Shown here: in pieces, positions 63,822 to 64,000 of the stretch
Layout: every line of letters starts with the position of its first letter
Numbering within the stretch: the stretch's first letter is position 1
Assembly: GCA_019113295.1 (NCBI GenBank)
Contig: DXHR01000011.1
Span: 1 to 64,000 of the forward strand
DNA: 64,000 nucleotides
Direction: 5' to 3'
Source of the DNA: Candidatus Salinicoccus stercoripullorum
Lineage (GTDB): Bacteria; Bacillota; Bacilli; Staphylococcales; Salinicoccaceae
Translations under genes and position numbers: made by a program
The notes under the pieces: model-generated
Database searches by the model: none
What the model was told of the DNA's origin: nothing
What the model saw: only the letters and a program-made list of their open reading frames with translations

Positions 63822-64000
63822 CTATTCAGGTATGACAAGCTCCTGTCCCACACTCAGAGAGTCGGGAGTAATACCGTTTGCATCCATGATTTTATTGACA
63901 TTTTCACTGCTGCCGCTTCCGTAATAGCGGATGGCAATCCTGTACAGGTTGTCTTCAGCACTCACGATGTGAGTCGACCCTCCTGAGTTACTTTCTTCAG
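63822..64000 (-). CDS. LysM-domain protein, C-terminal end (EbpS-like), truncated by the window
   Basis: Only the last 58 codons are in the window. They follow a Ser/Gly-rich linker (ESNSGGSTH) and hold one complete LysM domain (HIVSAEDNLYRIAIRYYG ... GQELVIPE) that would bind peptidoglycan. In S. aureus the neighbour of ypdA is ebpS, whose product ends in such a LysM domain, so an EbpS-like surface protein is likely but unproven without the rest. Confidence 0.75.
   Translation of the reverse strand, partial: EESNSGGSTHIVSAEDNLYRIAIRYYGSGSSENVNKIMDANGITPDSLSVGQELVIPE

Noticed and set aside
1..64000. CRISPR arrays, prophage, insertion sequences, tRNA or rRNA genes, restriction or defence systems
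   Set aside because: None was seen. The only repeat tract is the pbp2 tail, and gene order is the conserved core order throughout.

Overview
The window is 64 kb of chromosomal core genome from a low-to-mid GC Gram-positive bacterium of the family Staphylococcaceae. Gene order matches the Staphylococcus aureus segment that runs from brnQ, odhAB and arlRS through murG, thyA/dfrA, rnpB, pbp2 and the aro genes to der, cmk, ypdA and an ebpS-like gene. Three things point away from Staphylococcus itself and towards a relative such as Salinicoccus, Jeotgalicoccus or Macrococcus: a complete qcrABC cytochrome bc operon, the moderate GC content, and strongly acidic tails or linkers on exported or charged proteins. 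The genus is inferred. No phage, insertion sequence, CRISPR array, rRNA or tRNA gene was seen, and nearly all genes lie on the minus strand.

Layout. 1-14.2 kb: branched-chain amino acid carrier brnQ, a MoxR ATPase/VWA pair with a small DUF6501 gene, odhBA (2-oxoglutarate dehydrogenase), the arlRS two-component system, a Fur-controlled small RNA placed like staphylococcal IsrR, a PAP2 phosphatase, murG and ctpA. 14.3-18.8 kb: one long co-directional run thyA-dfrA-ypmS-msrA-msrB-crr-yozE-deoD. 18.9-29.2 kb: a 23-codon plus-strand membrane-peptide gene, the zinc-finger/cvfC/brxA operon (cvfC is frame-broken at an A9 tract), an operon with an RNase H-like protein, a flap exonuclease, a sulfurtransferase, a double dynamin and an rRNA methyltransferase, then RNase P RNA, gpsB, ypsA and yppE. 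29.2-32.4 kb: the plus-strand recU-pbp2 pair. 32.4-42.8 kb: ypoC-nth-dnaD-asnS-aspB-dinG-birA-cca-bshA-mgsA. 42.8-49.1 kb: a NUDIX-like protein, a YugP-type metallopeptidase, ypjA, qcrABC, ypiF, ypiB and ypiA. 49.1-56.8 kb: aroABC, ndk, the menaquinone genes hepS/menG/hepT, hup, yphF and yphE. 56.7-64 kb: gpsA, der, rpsA, plsC, cmk, plus-strand ansA, the bacillithiol-disulfide reductase ypdA/bdr, and the 3' end of a LysM protein.

How it fits together. Menaquinone synthesis (hepS, menG, hepT plus aroABC for chorismate) supplies the quinol that qcrABC oxidises. bshA, brxA and ypdA make, use and recycle bacillithiol, and msrA/msrB repair oxidised methionine. The IsrR-like RNA should link iron status to translation of iron-rich proteins, and its terminator sits directly upstream of arlRS. 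pbp2, recU, gpsB and murG cover wall synthesis and cell division.

The least ordinary signals are the IsrR-like RNA with an exposed C-only loop, the A9 frameshift in cvfC, two genes under 60 codons (a C2HC zinc finger and a membrane peptide), a NUDIX domain with a degenerate catalytic box, and a Thr/Glu repeat tail on PBP2. Start codons were often re-chosen from Shine-Dalgarno (SD) spacing. Statements about relatives are from memory and were not checked by search.
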